Translations under genes and position numbers: made by a program
The notes under the pieces: generated by a model
The model's input: the letters and a program-made list of their open reading frames with translations, nothing else
What the model was told of the DNA's origin: nothing
Databases searched by the model: none
NCBI RefSeq assembly: GCF_001310275.1
Contig: NZ_LGYZ01000067.1
Location: 124,001-188,000 of the forward strand
DNA: 64,000 nt
Source: Nocardia arizonensis
GTDB taxonomy: Bacteria; Actinomycetota; Actinomycetes; Mycobacteriales; Mycobacteriaceae
Direction of reading: 5' to 3'
Shown here: positions 7,655 to 16,464 of the stretch, piece after piece
How positions within the stretch are numbered: the first letter of the stretch is position 1
Layout of the letters: each line of letters starts with the position of its first letter

Positions 7655-10600
7655 ATCGCCTCCTCGTCGCGAAGGTGCGGCTGTCGGCCACCGGAAGCGA
7701 GCAGGTCGCGCGCTTCGTCCAGGGGCAGTTCGGAATTCAGGTAACCCGCCAGCCGCAACCAGTCGTAGCCGATGGCGAGGGTGCGCTGCCACTGTTCGCG
7801 GGAATCGAAGGAGGCCGGGAATCCGCGCGTGGACTCGGCTCCCGCGGCGATCCCCCGCACGCGGACGACGAAATCGTCGAGTGTCGCGAGTCCGGCGAGG
7901 GCGTCGCCGCCGGCGGCGAGCAGCGCCGAGAAGCGCACGCCGCGTGCGGAGTCGAGGGCGGGCAGCAGCTCGTCGCGCAGGCGTGACGGCAGCAGTCGTG
8001 CGACCGTCTCGGCAGGCGCGACATCCGCGGGCAGCGGGTGGACGCCGAACGCGGACAGCAGCACCCGCACCGCCATGGCGACGAGTCGGTGCGCCGCGAT
8101 ATCGGCGACCGCGCCCTGACCGTCCTTCACCGCGCCGGCCAGATCCTCGCGGGCGTTCTCCAGCACCACGTTGGACCACACCAGATTCAGCGCGCATTCG
8201 GTGAATCGGTCGGCGGGCAGCGGCGCCAGACAGACTTCGGCCTCCCCACGTGCCGCACCCGACAGCCCGAGCACCGGCGCGACGGCGGCGGGCGCGGGCG
8301 TATAGGGCCGCGCGGACTTGCACATGGCCAGCGCGGGTTCGATCACCGGTCCGCCGCGCCATTGCAGGCCGACGAATCCGAGTGCGACGAATTCGGCCAG
8401 ATACCCCCCGATTCCGGGCTGCCGCGCGGTGACATCGCGCACCGAATGGCGGAAGACCACCGATCGCCACGCCGCCGCGGCGGTATCGGAGAGGACGAAG
8501 ACGTCACGGTCCTCGCGCAGTACATGGACCCGGCCCCCGATGGGCCAGGTGGTGACCTTGTCGCGGCGGGCGAACACGATTCGACGCGGATCGTCCTCGA
8601 CATCGGGTACGCCCAGGTCGGCGGCGAGTTCCCAGACCTGCGACCAGACCGCCTGTTCGGCCTGCGCGCGCGCCGGACCGTCACCGAGAACACCGGTGAA
8701 CGACTCGTCCCCCACGGGTCGCCCTGGGGTCCGAGCGGCGGAGTCGGCGAGTTCGCGGTAACGCTCGATCAGCGCGTGCTCGCCGATCCGGTCCAATTGG
8801 TTCGGCAGCCATTTGGTTTCCACGTAGGTCTCCCCGCGGCGCGCGGCCCATGCCTTGACCGCCTGGGTGATCCCGTCACGCGCCCATTCCGCGGCCTCGG
8901 CGACCGCGCCGAACGCCTTCAGCGCCACCGCGTATCGCAGGGCCCGCACCGCGCGGGCGGTCCACCAGCGGTCCAGGATCGCGGCGAGTTCGTCGTGGCT
9001 CACGACGGCGCGCAGCGCGTCCACGTCCACCGCGCCGTGCCGCAGTACCGTCGCGCGCAGGAAACGCTGGCAGCGATTGAGCAGATCCTCGTCCGGTTCG
9101 CCGGCGACCTGTTCCAGCTGCCCGCGCAGTTGCGCGACCGACCGGGTGCGCACCTCGACCCGGCGGCCGTCCACGAACAGCACCGTCGGCAGGGTCGGCA
9201 GTTGCTCATCGCCCGGTACCACGGCGAGGAAATCCACGTCCGAACCCTCGTTGCCGAATCCCTCGGCCAGCGAACCCTCGAAGACCACGGCCGCGTCGGC
9301 GGGCAGTTCGACACCGCGCAGTGCCTTGTCGAGCAGTTCGCGCACACGCGGCAGCGGCAGGGCCGACCGGCTCTCGGTCGCCTCGGTCGTCTCGACGCCA
9401 TGCGCTGTGGCGCCCTCGAGCGCGCCGTCGCGATACAGCTGCCACATGTGCCGCCTGCGCGGCTTACCGCTGGACGTACGCCGGATGATTCCGCGCGGAC
9501 CGGTGACGATCTCGATCGTCTGGGCCGGGCCGAGCTCACCGCGGATCACCTTGCGAGCCTGCGGGATCCAGTCACCGGGCGCGGCCTCGGCGAACAGCGC
9601 GATCCCCTGCGCGCCCGCCGCGGTCAGCGCGACCGCGGCGAGTTTGCCCTTGGTGAGCCCGGTTTCCTGCGCCACCCGGGACTCGATGTCCTCCATGAAG
9701 ACCGAGCGGCCACGCACCTTGAGACTCGAACCCATCCGCCCGAGGACGAATACCTCACCGCGGTAGAGGAATCCGGCGTCACCGGAATAGAGCGCACCGT
9801 CGACGATGCGCGTGGACGACCCCGTCGCGGGTTCGCCGGAATAGCCCATCGCTACCGAATCGCCGGTCACCACCAATTCACCGAGGGTGCCGTCCGGCAG
9901 CGCGACGCCGTCCTCGTCGATCACGTGCACCCGCGACTCGGTTGTGGAACAGCCGAGTCCGGTGATCCAGCCACCGCCCGACACCCGGTGGGCGTCGTCC
10001 AGGATCGCCTCGGCCAGCACCGGAACCGGTTGCCCGAAGCGCAGATTCGGATTGTCGATGCGCAGGGCGGTGACGGGGCGGGCGCGCGCCGAGGAGGTCA
10101 CCATGAGCGTGGCCTCGGCCAGGCCGTAGGCGAGGGTGTAGGCCGAGCGGGAGAAGCCGCGGGGTGCGGTGAGGTCGGCGAAGGATTGCAGATCGGCGAC
10201 CTCGACCGGTTCCGAGCCGACCGCGAGCGTGCGCCAGCCCGACAGGTCGAGGTCGGCGATCTCCTCGGGGCGTACCCGGTGCGCGACGTAGCCGAGGGCG
10301 AAGGAGGGCGAGGGCGTGTGCTGGGCGTGGGCCATCGCGCGCAGCCAGCGGGCCGGGTCGCGCACGAACTGATCCGGGCGCATGAGGTAGAGCTCGCCCT
10401 GATTGGTCACCGTGGTCAGGAACGCGCCGACCAGCCCCATATCGTGGTAGAGCGGCAGCCACGACACCATGGCCTCGCCCGCCCGCCAGTCGATGAGCGC
10501 GGAGATCATGGCGATATTGTTCGCCAGATTCCGCCAGCTCACCCGGACGCCGCGCGGGTTACCGGTCGATCCTGAGGTGAACTGCAACAACGCGCATTCG

Positions 10601-11079
10601 TCGGGCGCGCCGAATTCGCGGGTCTCGGGCGCCCGCGGCAGCGTAGCCGCGTCGATGACCAGCACTTCGTCGGCCCGGCCCGCCTGTTTCGCGGCCTCGC
10701 CGACGAAGGATTCGAACTCCGGCGAGGTCACGACGAGCCGCGGGGCGGCCTGTTCGATGATCCCCGCGATGTGCGCGACGATCTGCGCGAGGTCGCCGAA
10801 CATGGGCGGCGCGACCGGGGTGAACACGCCGCCGCACGCCCACACCGCGTAGAAGGCGGCCACGCAGGGGAATCCGGTGGGCATGATGACGCACGCGCCG
10901 TCGCCGCTGCCGAATCCGGCCGAGCGCATCCGCGCGGCGATGGCCCAGGTCTGCTCGGCGATCTCGGCGTAGCTGCGGTATTCCCAGCCGTCGGACTCGT
11001 CGGCCAGGTGGACACCGGTGTCGGGCGTCGGGCTCGACAGCCAATCACGCACGGCCGCAACATTTTTGTCAGGCTTCAT
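7651..11079 (-). CDS. Acyl-AMP ligase fused to a nucleotidyltransferase-fold domain
   Basis: 1142 residues with at least three parts. Residues 1-550 are an adenylate-forming ligase: FTSGSTGNPRGV (167-178), YGLAEAT (318-324), YSGDAGF (431-437) and RTSSGKPRRRHM (534-545) with the catalytic lysine, most like fatty-acyl-AMP ligases that load ACPs. Residues about 595-770 carry GSLAEGFGNEGSDVDFLAV, the GS...SDxD metal-binding signature of the polymerase-beta nucleotidyltransferase superfamily, with VEVRTR as the likely third acidic strand. Residues about 848-910 resemble a PqqD-type peptide-binding winged helix (weak). The last 230 residues are unassigned. ATG 11079 has GGAGG about 9 bases upstream and overlaps the upstream stop by 11 bases. 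The fusion suggests coupled acyl activation and nucleotidyl transfer; this is inference. Confidence 0.85.
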   Translation of the reverse strand: MKPDKNVAAVRDWLSSPTPDTGVHLADESDGWEYRSYAEIAEQTWAIAARMRSAGFGSGDGACVIMPTGFPCVAAFYAVWACGGVFTPVAPPMFGDLAQIVAHIAGIIEQAAPRLVVTSPEFESFVGEAAKQAGRADEVLVIDAATLPRAPETREFGAPDECALLQFTSGSTGNPRGVRVSWRNLANNIAMISALIDWRAGEAMVSWLPLYHDMGLVGAFLTTVTNQGELYLMRPDQFVRDPARWLRAMAHAQHTPSPSFALGYVAHRVRPEEIADLDLSGWRTLAVGSEPVEVADLQSFADLTAPRGFSRSAYTLAYGLAEATLMVTSSARARPVTALRIDNPNLRFGQPVPVLAEAILDDAHRVSGGGWITGLGCSTTESRVHVIDEDGVALPDGTLGELVVTGDSVAMGYSGEPATGSSTRIVDGALYSGDAGFLYRGEVFVLGRMGSSLKVRGRSVFMEDIESRVAQETGLTKGKLAAVALTAAGAQGIALFAEAAPGDWIPQARKVIRGELGPAQTIEIVTGPRGIIRRTSSGKPRRRHMWQLYRDGALEGATAHGVETTEATESRSALPLPRVRELLDKALRGVELPADAAVVFEGSLAEGFGNEGSDVDFLAVVPGDEQLPTLPTVLFVDGRRVEVRTRSVAQLRGQLEQVAGEPDEDLLNRCQRFLRATVLRHGAVDVDALRAVVSHDELAAILDRWWTARAVRALRYAVALKAFGAVAEAAEWARDGITQAVKAWAARRGETYVETKWLPNQLDRIGEHALIERYRELADSAARTPGRPVGDESFTGVLGDGPARAQAEQAVWSQVWELAADLGVPDVEDDPRRIVFARRDKVTTWPIGGRVHVLREDRDVFVLSDTAAAAWRSVVFRHSVRDVTARQPGIGGYLAEFVALGFVGLQWRGGPVIEPALAMCKSARPYTPAPAAVAPVLGLSGAARGEAEVCLAPLPADRFTECALNLVWSNVVLENAREDLAGAVKDGQGAVADIAAHRLVAMAVRVLLSAFGVHPLPADVAPAETVARLLPSRLRDELLPALDSARGVRFSALLAAGGDALAGLATLDDFVVRVRGIAAGAESTRGFPASFDSREQWQRTLAIGYDWLRLAGYLNSELPLDEARDLLASGGRQPHLRDEEAI

Positions 11080-13801
11080 CGGGCCGCCCTCCTTCGGACA
11101 GCACAGTAACCGTTCCGCCGGTCCCATCGACCCGAATCCGCATACCGGTCCGTACTTTCTTGGTGACGTCCTTGATCTGCACCACGGTCGGCACCCCCAG
11201 TTCGCGCGCGACGATCGCGACATGGGTCAGCGGACTGCCGCGCTCGATCACCAGCGCCGAGGCCGACGGCAGCGCCGCGACCCACCCCGGATCGGTGCGG
11301 TAGGCGACCAGAATGCCACCCGCCACGTCCCGCGGCTCGCTCACCACCACCGCATCGCCCTCCACCACGCCCGACGCCGACGGAGTTCCCGACAGGACCG
11401 TCCCCGTGGCGGCGGGCGGGGTGTCGGTCACCGGCACCCAGCCCTGCGCGGCGAGCGCGGCCGCACCGAAGTCGGCGCCGAAGGTGCGGAAACGAGCCGG
11501 GGCGACCAGATCGGCGTCCGTGCCGCGGCGGGCCTTGCGCGCGGCGACCAGCCCCCGCAGCGACGCGGTGTCCGCGCCCTCGTAGCAGCCGCGCAGTTCC
11601 TGGACCGTCAGGTGGAAGACGTCGTCGAACTCGTCCAGTACGCCGCGTGCGACCAGGTCGCGGCCCATCGCCCGGATCATCCGCTTGACCATGCCGAAGG
11701 CGCGGGTGCGGCAGAACCGCAGCCGTTCGCGGTGGGCGGCGCAGCGCGACACCTTGGCCCGCAGCCGCTCGTAGATCCGGCGGCGCGGACCGCGCAGACG
11801 CGCGTCCAGATATTCCTCGGCCTCCCGCGACCGATTCGGCGACGCGGTGTCACCCACCCGGCCCGCGGCACTGCGCAACATGATGAACAGGCTCGCCGGG
11901 TCCTCGCGCAGGTCGGGTGTCTCCAATTTGAGCTCGTCGAGGCTGCGGTAGCCGTAGCGATCGAGATACGCCCGCACCGCGGCCAGGAATTCCGTGCGAC
12001 CCGACGCGCGGAGGGTGTCGAGCATGTGCCGCGGCGCGGTGGTGTTCACCAGTTCGGTCAGTTCCGGATCGGCACGCACCAGCCGGGCCAGTTCGGTCAT
12101 GGCGCGAGCCGGTTCGGCGGATTCCACATCCGCGCCCGGACCGACCACGGCGTAGAGGAACCATTCCGGGGCGTTGGGCAGGAACAGCTTGGTCAGTCCG
12201 AACAGCAGGCCGGTGCAGGTCAGCAGGATCGCGTCGAGCACCATGAGCGGACCCCAGCGCTCGACCAGATCGCGGTCGACGGCGCGGTAGGCGGAATACG
12301 CCTGCTCGCCGGTCAGCGCGGCGTAGTCGATGGCGTCGTATTCGTCGTAGACGCGATAGAACTCGGTGGTGAACCGTTCGACCATCCCATCGATGCCGAA
12401 CAGCCTGCGCAGATAGGTCACGGTGGTGACCGCTCGCGAACACAGCCGGGCGAGCGGGTTGTCGAAGGTGTAGGGGCGCAAGGTCTTCGCCAGATCGTCG
12501 GCGAGCGGCTCGTCCACGCCCAACGCCGCCTCGAGCACCTTGCGGTTGAGCCGATAGCCCGGGGCGATCCCCACCATGCGGTACCAGTGCAGCAGGTTGT
12601 AGTAGACGCGGCCGTGGAAGTAGCCGAGCAGCACCGATGTCCACGCCTCGATCTGGCGCAGCCGGCGCGGCGGCACCCGCAGCGAGCGCGCGTAACCGCG
12701 ATAGACGCGACCGTAGATGTCGGCGGCGGTGGTGTAGGTCAGCGGGGAGGTGATACCGCTGAAACTCTCGATGATGTTGGAGTTGTCCCAGATTCGCAGT
12801 TCGCCGTCGGGTACGGATTCGCCCGCACCGAGCAGGTCGGGCGACAGCGACGGCCCGGACACCTCCGCCGGGACGGCGACCGCGGTGATCGGGCGGGCCT
12901 GCACCAGCCAGATGCCGGAGTCGTCGATCGCCCATTCGATGTCCTGCGGACCGCCGCGCTCGATATCGATCTTGCGGCCCAACTCGGTCAGTTCGGCGAC
13001 CTCCTCGGCGGTCAACACCGCGCGGGCCCGCTCGGCCGGATCCACCGCGCGAACCTCGCAGCCCCGCTCCCCCGCGGGCGCGTAACTGCGATCCTTGTCG
13101 CCGATGACGGTGTCGAGGATCGCGCCGGTCGCGGCGTCGACGACCACGGAATCGGCGTCCACCGCCCCCGAAACCAGCCCCTCGCCCAGCCCGTACACCG
13201 CGCTGATCAGCATCGTGGCGCGCCTGCCGGTGGCCGGGTCGACGGTGAACACGACACCCGCGGCGCGGGCGCGCACCAGCCGTTGCAGCACCACCGCGGG
13301 CGCGGCGACGGGTGGCAGACCGCGGGCGAAGCCGTAGCGGAGGGCGCGCTCGGAGAAGGCCGAGGCCCAGCAGTCGCGCACGGCGGCGGGTACCGCCGCG
13401 GCCCGCACGTTGAGGTAGGAATCGAACTGACCCGCGTAGGAGTGCTGGGCGCCATCCTCGGCGGCGACCGAGGACCGCACCGCCATCGGCTCGTCCCCCA
13501 GACGCGCGGCGGCCGCCGCGATCACCTCCCGCACCGCCTCCGGCAGTGCCGCGGCCGCGATACCCGACCGCACCGCCGCGCCTGCGGCCAGCGCGGTCTC
13601 CAGGTCGGCGGCCGCCGCCAGTTCGGCCATGACATCGGTCAGACCGGTATCGCGGGCGAATCGGTCGAAGACATCGGTGCCGAGCGCGACCCACTCCGGC
13701 ACCCGGAATCCGCCGTTGTGCAAGGCGTACAAACCGCGGGCCTTGCCGCCCGCCAGCGCGTCCACGGTGCCCGGATCGGACCACGGACCCAGTACTCGCA
13801 C
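11069..13801 (-). CDS. PEP-synthase / rifampicin-phosphotransferase-like ATP-dependent phosphotransferase
   Basis: 910 residues. The N-terminal third is a PPDK/PEP-synthase ATP-binding domain: GGKARGLYALHNGGFRVPEW at the start, AVRSSVAAEDGAQHSYAGQF, and DIEWAIDDSGIWLVQARPIT closing the domain near 330. The C-terminus is a phosphohistidine swivel domain, ERGSPLTHVAIVARELGVP, with His at about 860, and the protein ends about 50 residues later. There is no PEP/pyruvate TIM barrel, the same layout as rifampicin phosphotransferase, which moves the beta-phosphate of ATP to a hydroxyl. The middle 500 residues would bind the acceptor. GTG 13801 has GGGAG about 9 bases upstream. It is the first gene of the operon. 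Rifampicin resistance is possible but the context favours biosynthesis. Confidence 0.85.
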   Translation of the reverse strand: MRVLGPWSDPGTVDALAGGKARGLYALHNGGFRVPEWVALGTDVFDRFARDTGLTDVMAELAAAADLETALAAGAAVRSGIAAAALPEAVREVIAAAAARLGDEPMAVRSSVAAEDGAQHSYAGQFDSYLNVRAAAVPAAVRDCWASAFSERALRYGFARGLPPVAAPAVVLQRLVRARAAGVVFTVDPATGRRATMLISAVYGLGEGLVSGAVDADSVVVDAATGAILDTVIGDKDRSYAPAGERGCEVRAVDPAERARAVLTAEEVAELTELGRKIDIERGGPQDIEWAIDDSGIWLVQARPITAVAVPAEVSGPSLSPDLLGAGESVPDGELRIWDNSNIIESFSGITSPLTYTTAADIYGRVYRGYARSLRVPPRRLRQIEAWTSVLLGYFHGRVYYNLLHWYRMVGIAPGYRLNRKVLEAALGVDEPLADDLAKTLRPYTFDNPLARLCSRAVTTVTYLRRLFGIDGMVERFTTEFYRVYDEYDAIDYAALTGEQAYSAYRAVDRDLVERWGPLMVLDAILLTCTGLLFGLTKLFLPNAPEWFLYAVVGPGADVESAEPARAMTELARLVRADPELTELVNTTAPRHMLDTLRASGRTEFLAAVRAYLDRYGYRSLDELKLETPDLREDPASLFIMLRSAAGRVGDTASPNRSREAEEYLDARLRGPRRRIYERLRAKVSRCAAHRERLRFCRTRAFGMVKRMIRAMGRDLVARGVLDEFDDVFHLTVQELRGCYEGADTASLRGLVAARKARRGTDADLVAPARFRTFGADFGAAALAAQGWVPVTDTPPAATGTVLSGTPSASGVVEGDAVVVSEPRDVAGGILVAYRTDPGWVAALPSASALVIERGSPLTHVAIVARELGVPTVVQIKDVTKKVRTGMRIRVDGTGGTVTVLSEGGRPDEA

Positions 13802-14020
13802 AGCAGCTCTCCCATCATCCCCGTTCCCGCGGGCCGGAACACGATCCCGAGACCCGGCGCCGCCGGATGAGATCCGGGGCTCACTACGGATATATCCGAT
13901 AACCCATCGTGACGTTAGCCCGCAATGTCCGGGTGCGGGTTCACAACTCCGCATCGCATTCGTCGTGATACCCGATATGCTCGATCCGTCTCGGTGGGCT
14001 CGGTGAGGAAGTGATTCGGC
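13802..14020. promoter_or_regulatory. Divergent promoter region with a 12-bp palindrome
   Basis: This gap holds the promoters of the biosynthetic operon (minus) and of the espG-like gene (plus). A perfect palindrome, CGGATATATCCG, lies at 13887-13898, about 86 bases upstream of the operon start, in an AT-richer patch that also contains GATAAC and GATATG hexamers usable as -10 elements on either strand. An operator for an unlinked repressor is plausible. No transcription start can be fixed from sequence alone. Confidence 0.45.
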
Positions 14021-14731
14021 GTGGGATGGACGTTCACTCCGGACGAATTCGCGCATGTGTGGCGTGAGACCGAGGTGGATCGGCATCCGTACCCGCTGCG
14101 GATACTCGAGACGCCGCGTACAGAGGACGCGGCCGAGAAGCTGCGTGCCGCACTCGCCGAACGACTACCGCGCGGCGGCGACCCCGACCTGACGGCATGT
14201 CTGCGCATCCTGGCCGAACCGCACACCCGCGTCGTCGCCATCGGCGGCGCGCACGAACCGGGCAGTGAGATCCGGCTGCTGGCCTGCACGGTCTTCGACC
14301 GCGCGGTGCTCGCCGTCCAGGAACCGGGCACGCGACCGGATTTCGGTGGGACGGTTCGCATCTCGATCGGGCACAGCGCCAAACTCGGCGCCAGGGTGGC
14401 CGCGCTGCTGCCCAAGGCGCCGGCGGGGCGGTATCCGGCGCGCACCGCGGACGCCGAGACGGTGCGCGACAGCGAGACGGTCGCGCGCGTCCCGGCGGCG
14501 GCCCCGATACGCAAACTGCTGCTGAAACCGCATACCGCGGAAGGACATATCCGTATCGAACCGCGCCTGGACCGGTCCGAGCCGACACCGCCGATCCACT
14601 ACACCTGGATCGACGTCGCGGGGGACGGTCGCTACCTGATCAAGGCGGGCGATATGGTGCACGTGGTACCGGCCTCGGTCGAGCAGATCGGGGTGCAATT
14701 GCAGAAACGTATTCCGGCACAAGCCCGCTGA
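14021..14731 (+). CDS. EspG-family type VII secretion chaperone
   Basis: 236 residues opening GWTFTPDEFAHVWRETEVDR, the conserved EspG beginning, with the fold's late IHYTWIDVAGDGRYLI strand. EspG proteins bind the tip of PE-PPE heterodimers in the cytosol and keep them soluble for export by an ESX machine. GTG 14021 follows GGTGAGGAAG by about 10 bases. The next two genes encode a PE-like and a PPE-like protein, so the module contains a chaperone and its likely client pair. No EccC, EccD or MycP gene lies in the window, so export would depend on an ESX locus elsewhere. A paralogue with clear N-terminal similarity starts at 54462. Confidence 0.85.
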   Translation: MGWTFTPDEFAHVWRETEVDRHPYPLRILETPRTEDAAEKLRAALAERLPRGGDPDLTACLRILAEPHTRVVAIGGAHEPGSEIRLLACTVFDRAVLAVQEPGTRPDFGGTVRISIGHSAKLGARVAALLPKAPAGRYPARTADAETVRDSETVARVPAAAPIRKLLLKPHTAEGHIRIEPRLDRSEPTPPIHYTWIDVAGDGRYLIKAGDMVHVVPASVEQIGVQLQKRIPAQAR

Positions 14732-14814
14732 GCGTCACATGAGCGCGGCTATTGCTGACTGCGGACACACCTTGCGGTTACGCTGAGGCGGACCGACCGA
14801 TCCCGGGGGTGCGC

Positions 14815-15192
14815 ATGACTATCGAGAACAGCCGTGCCGATATCGCACGGTTCAAGCAGGACGCGCAAGCGGGCACCATCAAGTTCGACCCCGACGCGGC
14901 GCGACGTTGCGCCCAGGAGTACGAGAATCAGGCCGACCGACTGCTGACCCTGCGTCAGAAACTGGAATCGGCGGCCGAACTCGACGGCTTCGGCGGATTC
15001 GTCTCCGCCCAGCAACTCCAGGCGGGATTCGCGCACAAGGCACGCGACGCCGCCGCCCTGCTCGATCACTACATCGAGGCCGCCTACCGCATGAAGGAGG
15101 CGTTCCTGATCAGTGCCGGACTCTACGAAGAGGCCGACGCCGCCAACGCCGCCGCGCTGCGGGCGGTCGAGTCGCGGGTAGTGCGGTCGTGA
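14815..15192 (+). CDS. PE-like small helical type VII secretion substrate
   Basis: 125 residues, all predicted helical, with the C-terminal stretch GLYEEADAAN containing YEEAD, which fits the YxxxD/E export signal of type VII substrates. ATG 14815 is chosen over the longer frame because the preceding 21 codons have no family similarity; GGGGGT is 6-10 bases upstream. Its stop overlaps the PPE-like start as GTGA, so the two proteins are co-translated, as expected for a heterodimer. It is paralogous to the gene at 53516 (shared GF.....QAL..GF..K and EEADAAN blocks). No secretion data can be inferred beyond the motif. Confidence 0.75.
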   Translation: MTIENSRADIARFKQDAQAGTIKFDPDAARRCAQEYENQADRLLTLRQKLESAAELDGFGGFVSAQQLQAGFAHKARDAAALLDHYIEAAYRMKEAFLISAGLYEEADAANAAALRAVESRVVRS

Positions 15193-16415
15193 CCGGGAAC
15201 GATCCTGACTACATCGGCGCCATGGAGCATTTCGAGTCCATGCCGCACGAGGAGATCTACGCCAAGGCGCAGCAGATCGACGCCGCGGCGATCGTGCGTG
15301 CCTCCGCAACCTGGTTGGAAGTCGCGGGCACGCTGGCCGCCACCTTCCCGCTGACCCGCGGCAATGCCGATCGCGTCATGAACGGCATGGCGTGGGAGGG
15401 CGCCGCGGCCGAGGCCGCCTACGCCTGCACCCGCAGTTACGCCGCCTCGGTGGACGAGCTGTCGGCGGTACTCGGCGAGGTCGGCGCGCGTCTCGGCGCG
15501 GTCGCCGCCGCCGCCGAGGCCACCAAGGTCGCCGTCGCGCCGCCCGGCGGCGTCGGGCCGATCGGCACGATCGCGCAGTTGCTCGAGGCGGCCCATGTCA
15601 TCGACGCGCAGATGGCGCAGGAGGCACTGCGCCAAGAGGCCGTCATGGCCATGAACATGATCTACAAGCCTGCCTACCGCGCGGCGGGCACCGCGGTACC
15701 CGCCCTGCCCGAAAGTCCGCGGTCCGCGCCCGGGGACAACGGTTCGGCCCCCGCGGCCCCGCGGCACGGCTACGGCGCGACGCCACAGCAGTCGCCGGTC
15801 CCGCCGGACAACGCCGCACCGCGGGACATTCCGCACGAGCAGCCGCCCTCGGCACTCGAAACGCCCACGCCCGCACCGGAAGCCGCCCCGCGCACCGTCG
15901 AGCCGTCCCCTGCGCCGCCGACGACATCCGAAGCGCCACCGACAGTGACGCCCGCGCCGTCGACCACGCAAGCGCCACCGCCGGTTACTGATTCGCCGCC
16001 GAGCACATCGCAGGCACCGTCGACCACCCAGGCCCCGCCGACGACAACCCAAGCACCGCCGACGACAACGCAGGCACCGCCCACAACGACGGAAGCCCCA
16101 CCGACCACACAGCAAGCCCCGCCGACCACACAGCAGCAGCCGCCGACACAGCAGGCGCCGCCGCCGACGACACAGGACGCGCCACCGCCCGCACCCACCA
16201 CCAACCAGCCGCCGCCCACCACCAACCAGCCGCCGCCCACGTCGACCCAGGCCCCGCCGCCACCGGCCCCGCCGCCCCAACCCGCCCCGGGCGCGCCGCT
16301 GCCCGACCCGGGCGGACAGCCGGGCGTCACCGGTCCGATCCCCGAGCAGGGCCAGACACCGGCCGCCGAGTCCACCACCAACCAGCCGGGCGTCGTCCCC
16401 CAGCCCGGCCCGTAG
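15189..16415 (+). CDS. PPE-like protein with long Pro/Thr-rich tail
   Basis: 408 residues. Residues 1-160 are a PPE/WXG-like helical hairpin with Trp69-Glu-Gly71 as the WxG turn. From about residue 175 the protein becomes Pro/Thr/Gln-rich, with repeated PPTTTQA and PPTTNQ units up to the C-terminus, resembling a wall-spanning or surface-exposed stalk and a possible O-mannosylation target. GTG 15189 overlaps the PE-like stop. There is no PPE motif at the immediate N-terminus, so it is PPE-like rather than a classical PPE protein. Exported surface protein is inference from fold and context. Confidence 0.75.
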   Translation: MTGNDPDYIGAMEHFESMPHEEIYAKAQQIDAAAIVRASATWLEVAGTLAATFPLTRGNADRVMNGMAWEGAAAEAAYACTRSYAASVDELSAVLGEVGARLGAVAAAAEATKVAVAPPGGVGPIGTIAQLLEAAHVIDAQMAQEALRQEAVMAMNMIYKPAYRAAGTAVPALPESPRSAPGDNGSAPAAPRHGYGATPQQSPVPPDNAAPRDIPHEQPPSALETPTPAPEAAPRTVEPSPAPPTTSEAPPTVTPAPSTTQAPPPVTDSPPSTSQAPSTTQAPPTTTQAPPTTTQAPPTTTEAPPTTQQAPPTTQQQPPTQQAPPPTTQDAPPPAPTTNQPPPTTNQPPPTSTQAPPPPAPPPQPAPGAPLPDPGGQPGVTGPIPEQGQTPAAESTTNQPGVVPQPGP

Positions 16416-16464
16416 CGGAATGGCCGCCGGATCGGCAGCAGCGACGCGCCGCGCCTTCGTGGCT

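Noticed and set aside
11018..13870. A 950-codon plus-strand open frame opposite the PEP-synthase-like gene
   Set aside because: Shadow of the minus-strand gene at high GC; its translation is rich in Arg, His and Gly and has no family motif, while the minus strand shows clear domains.
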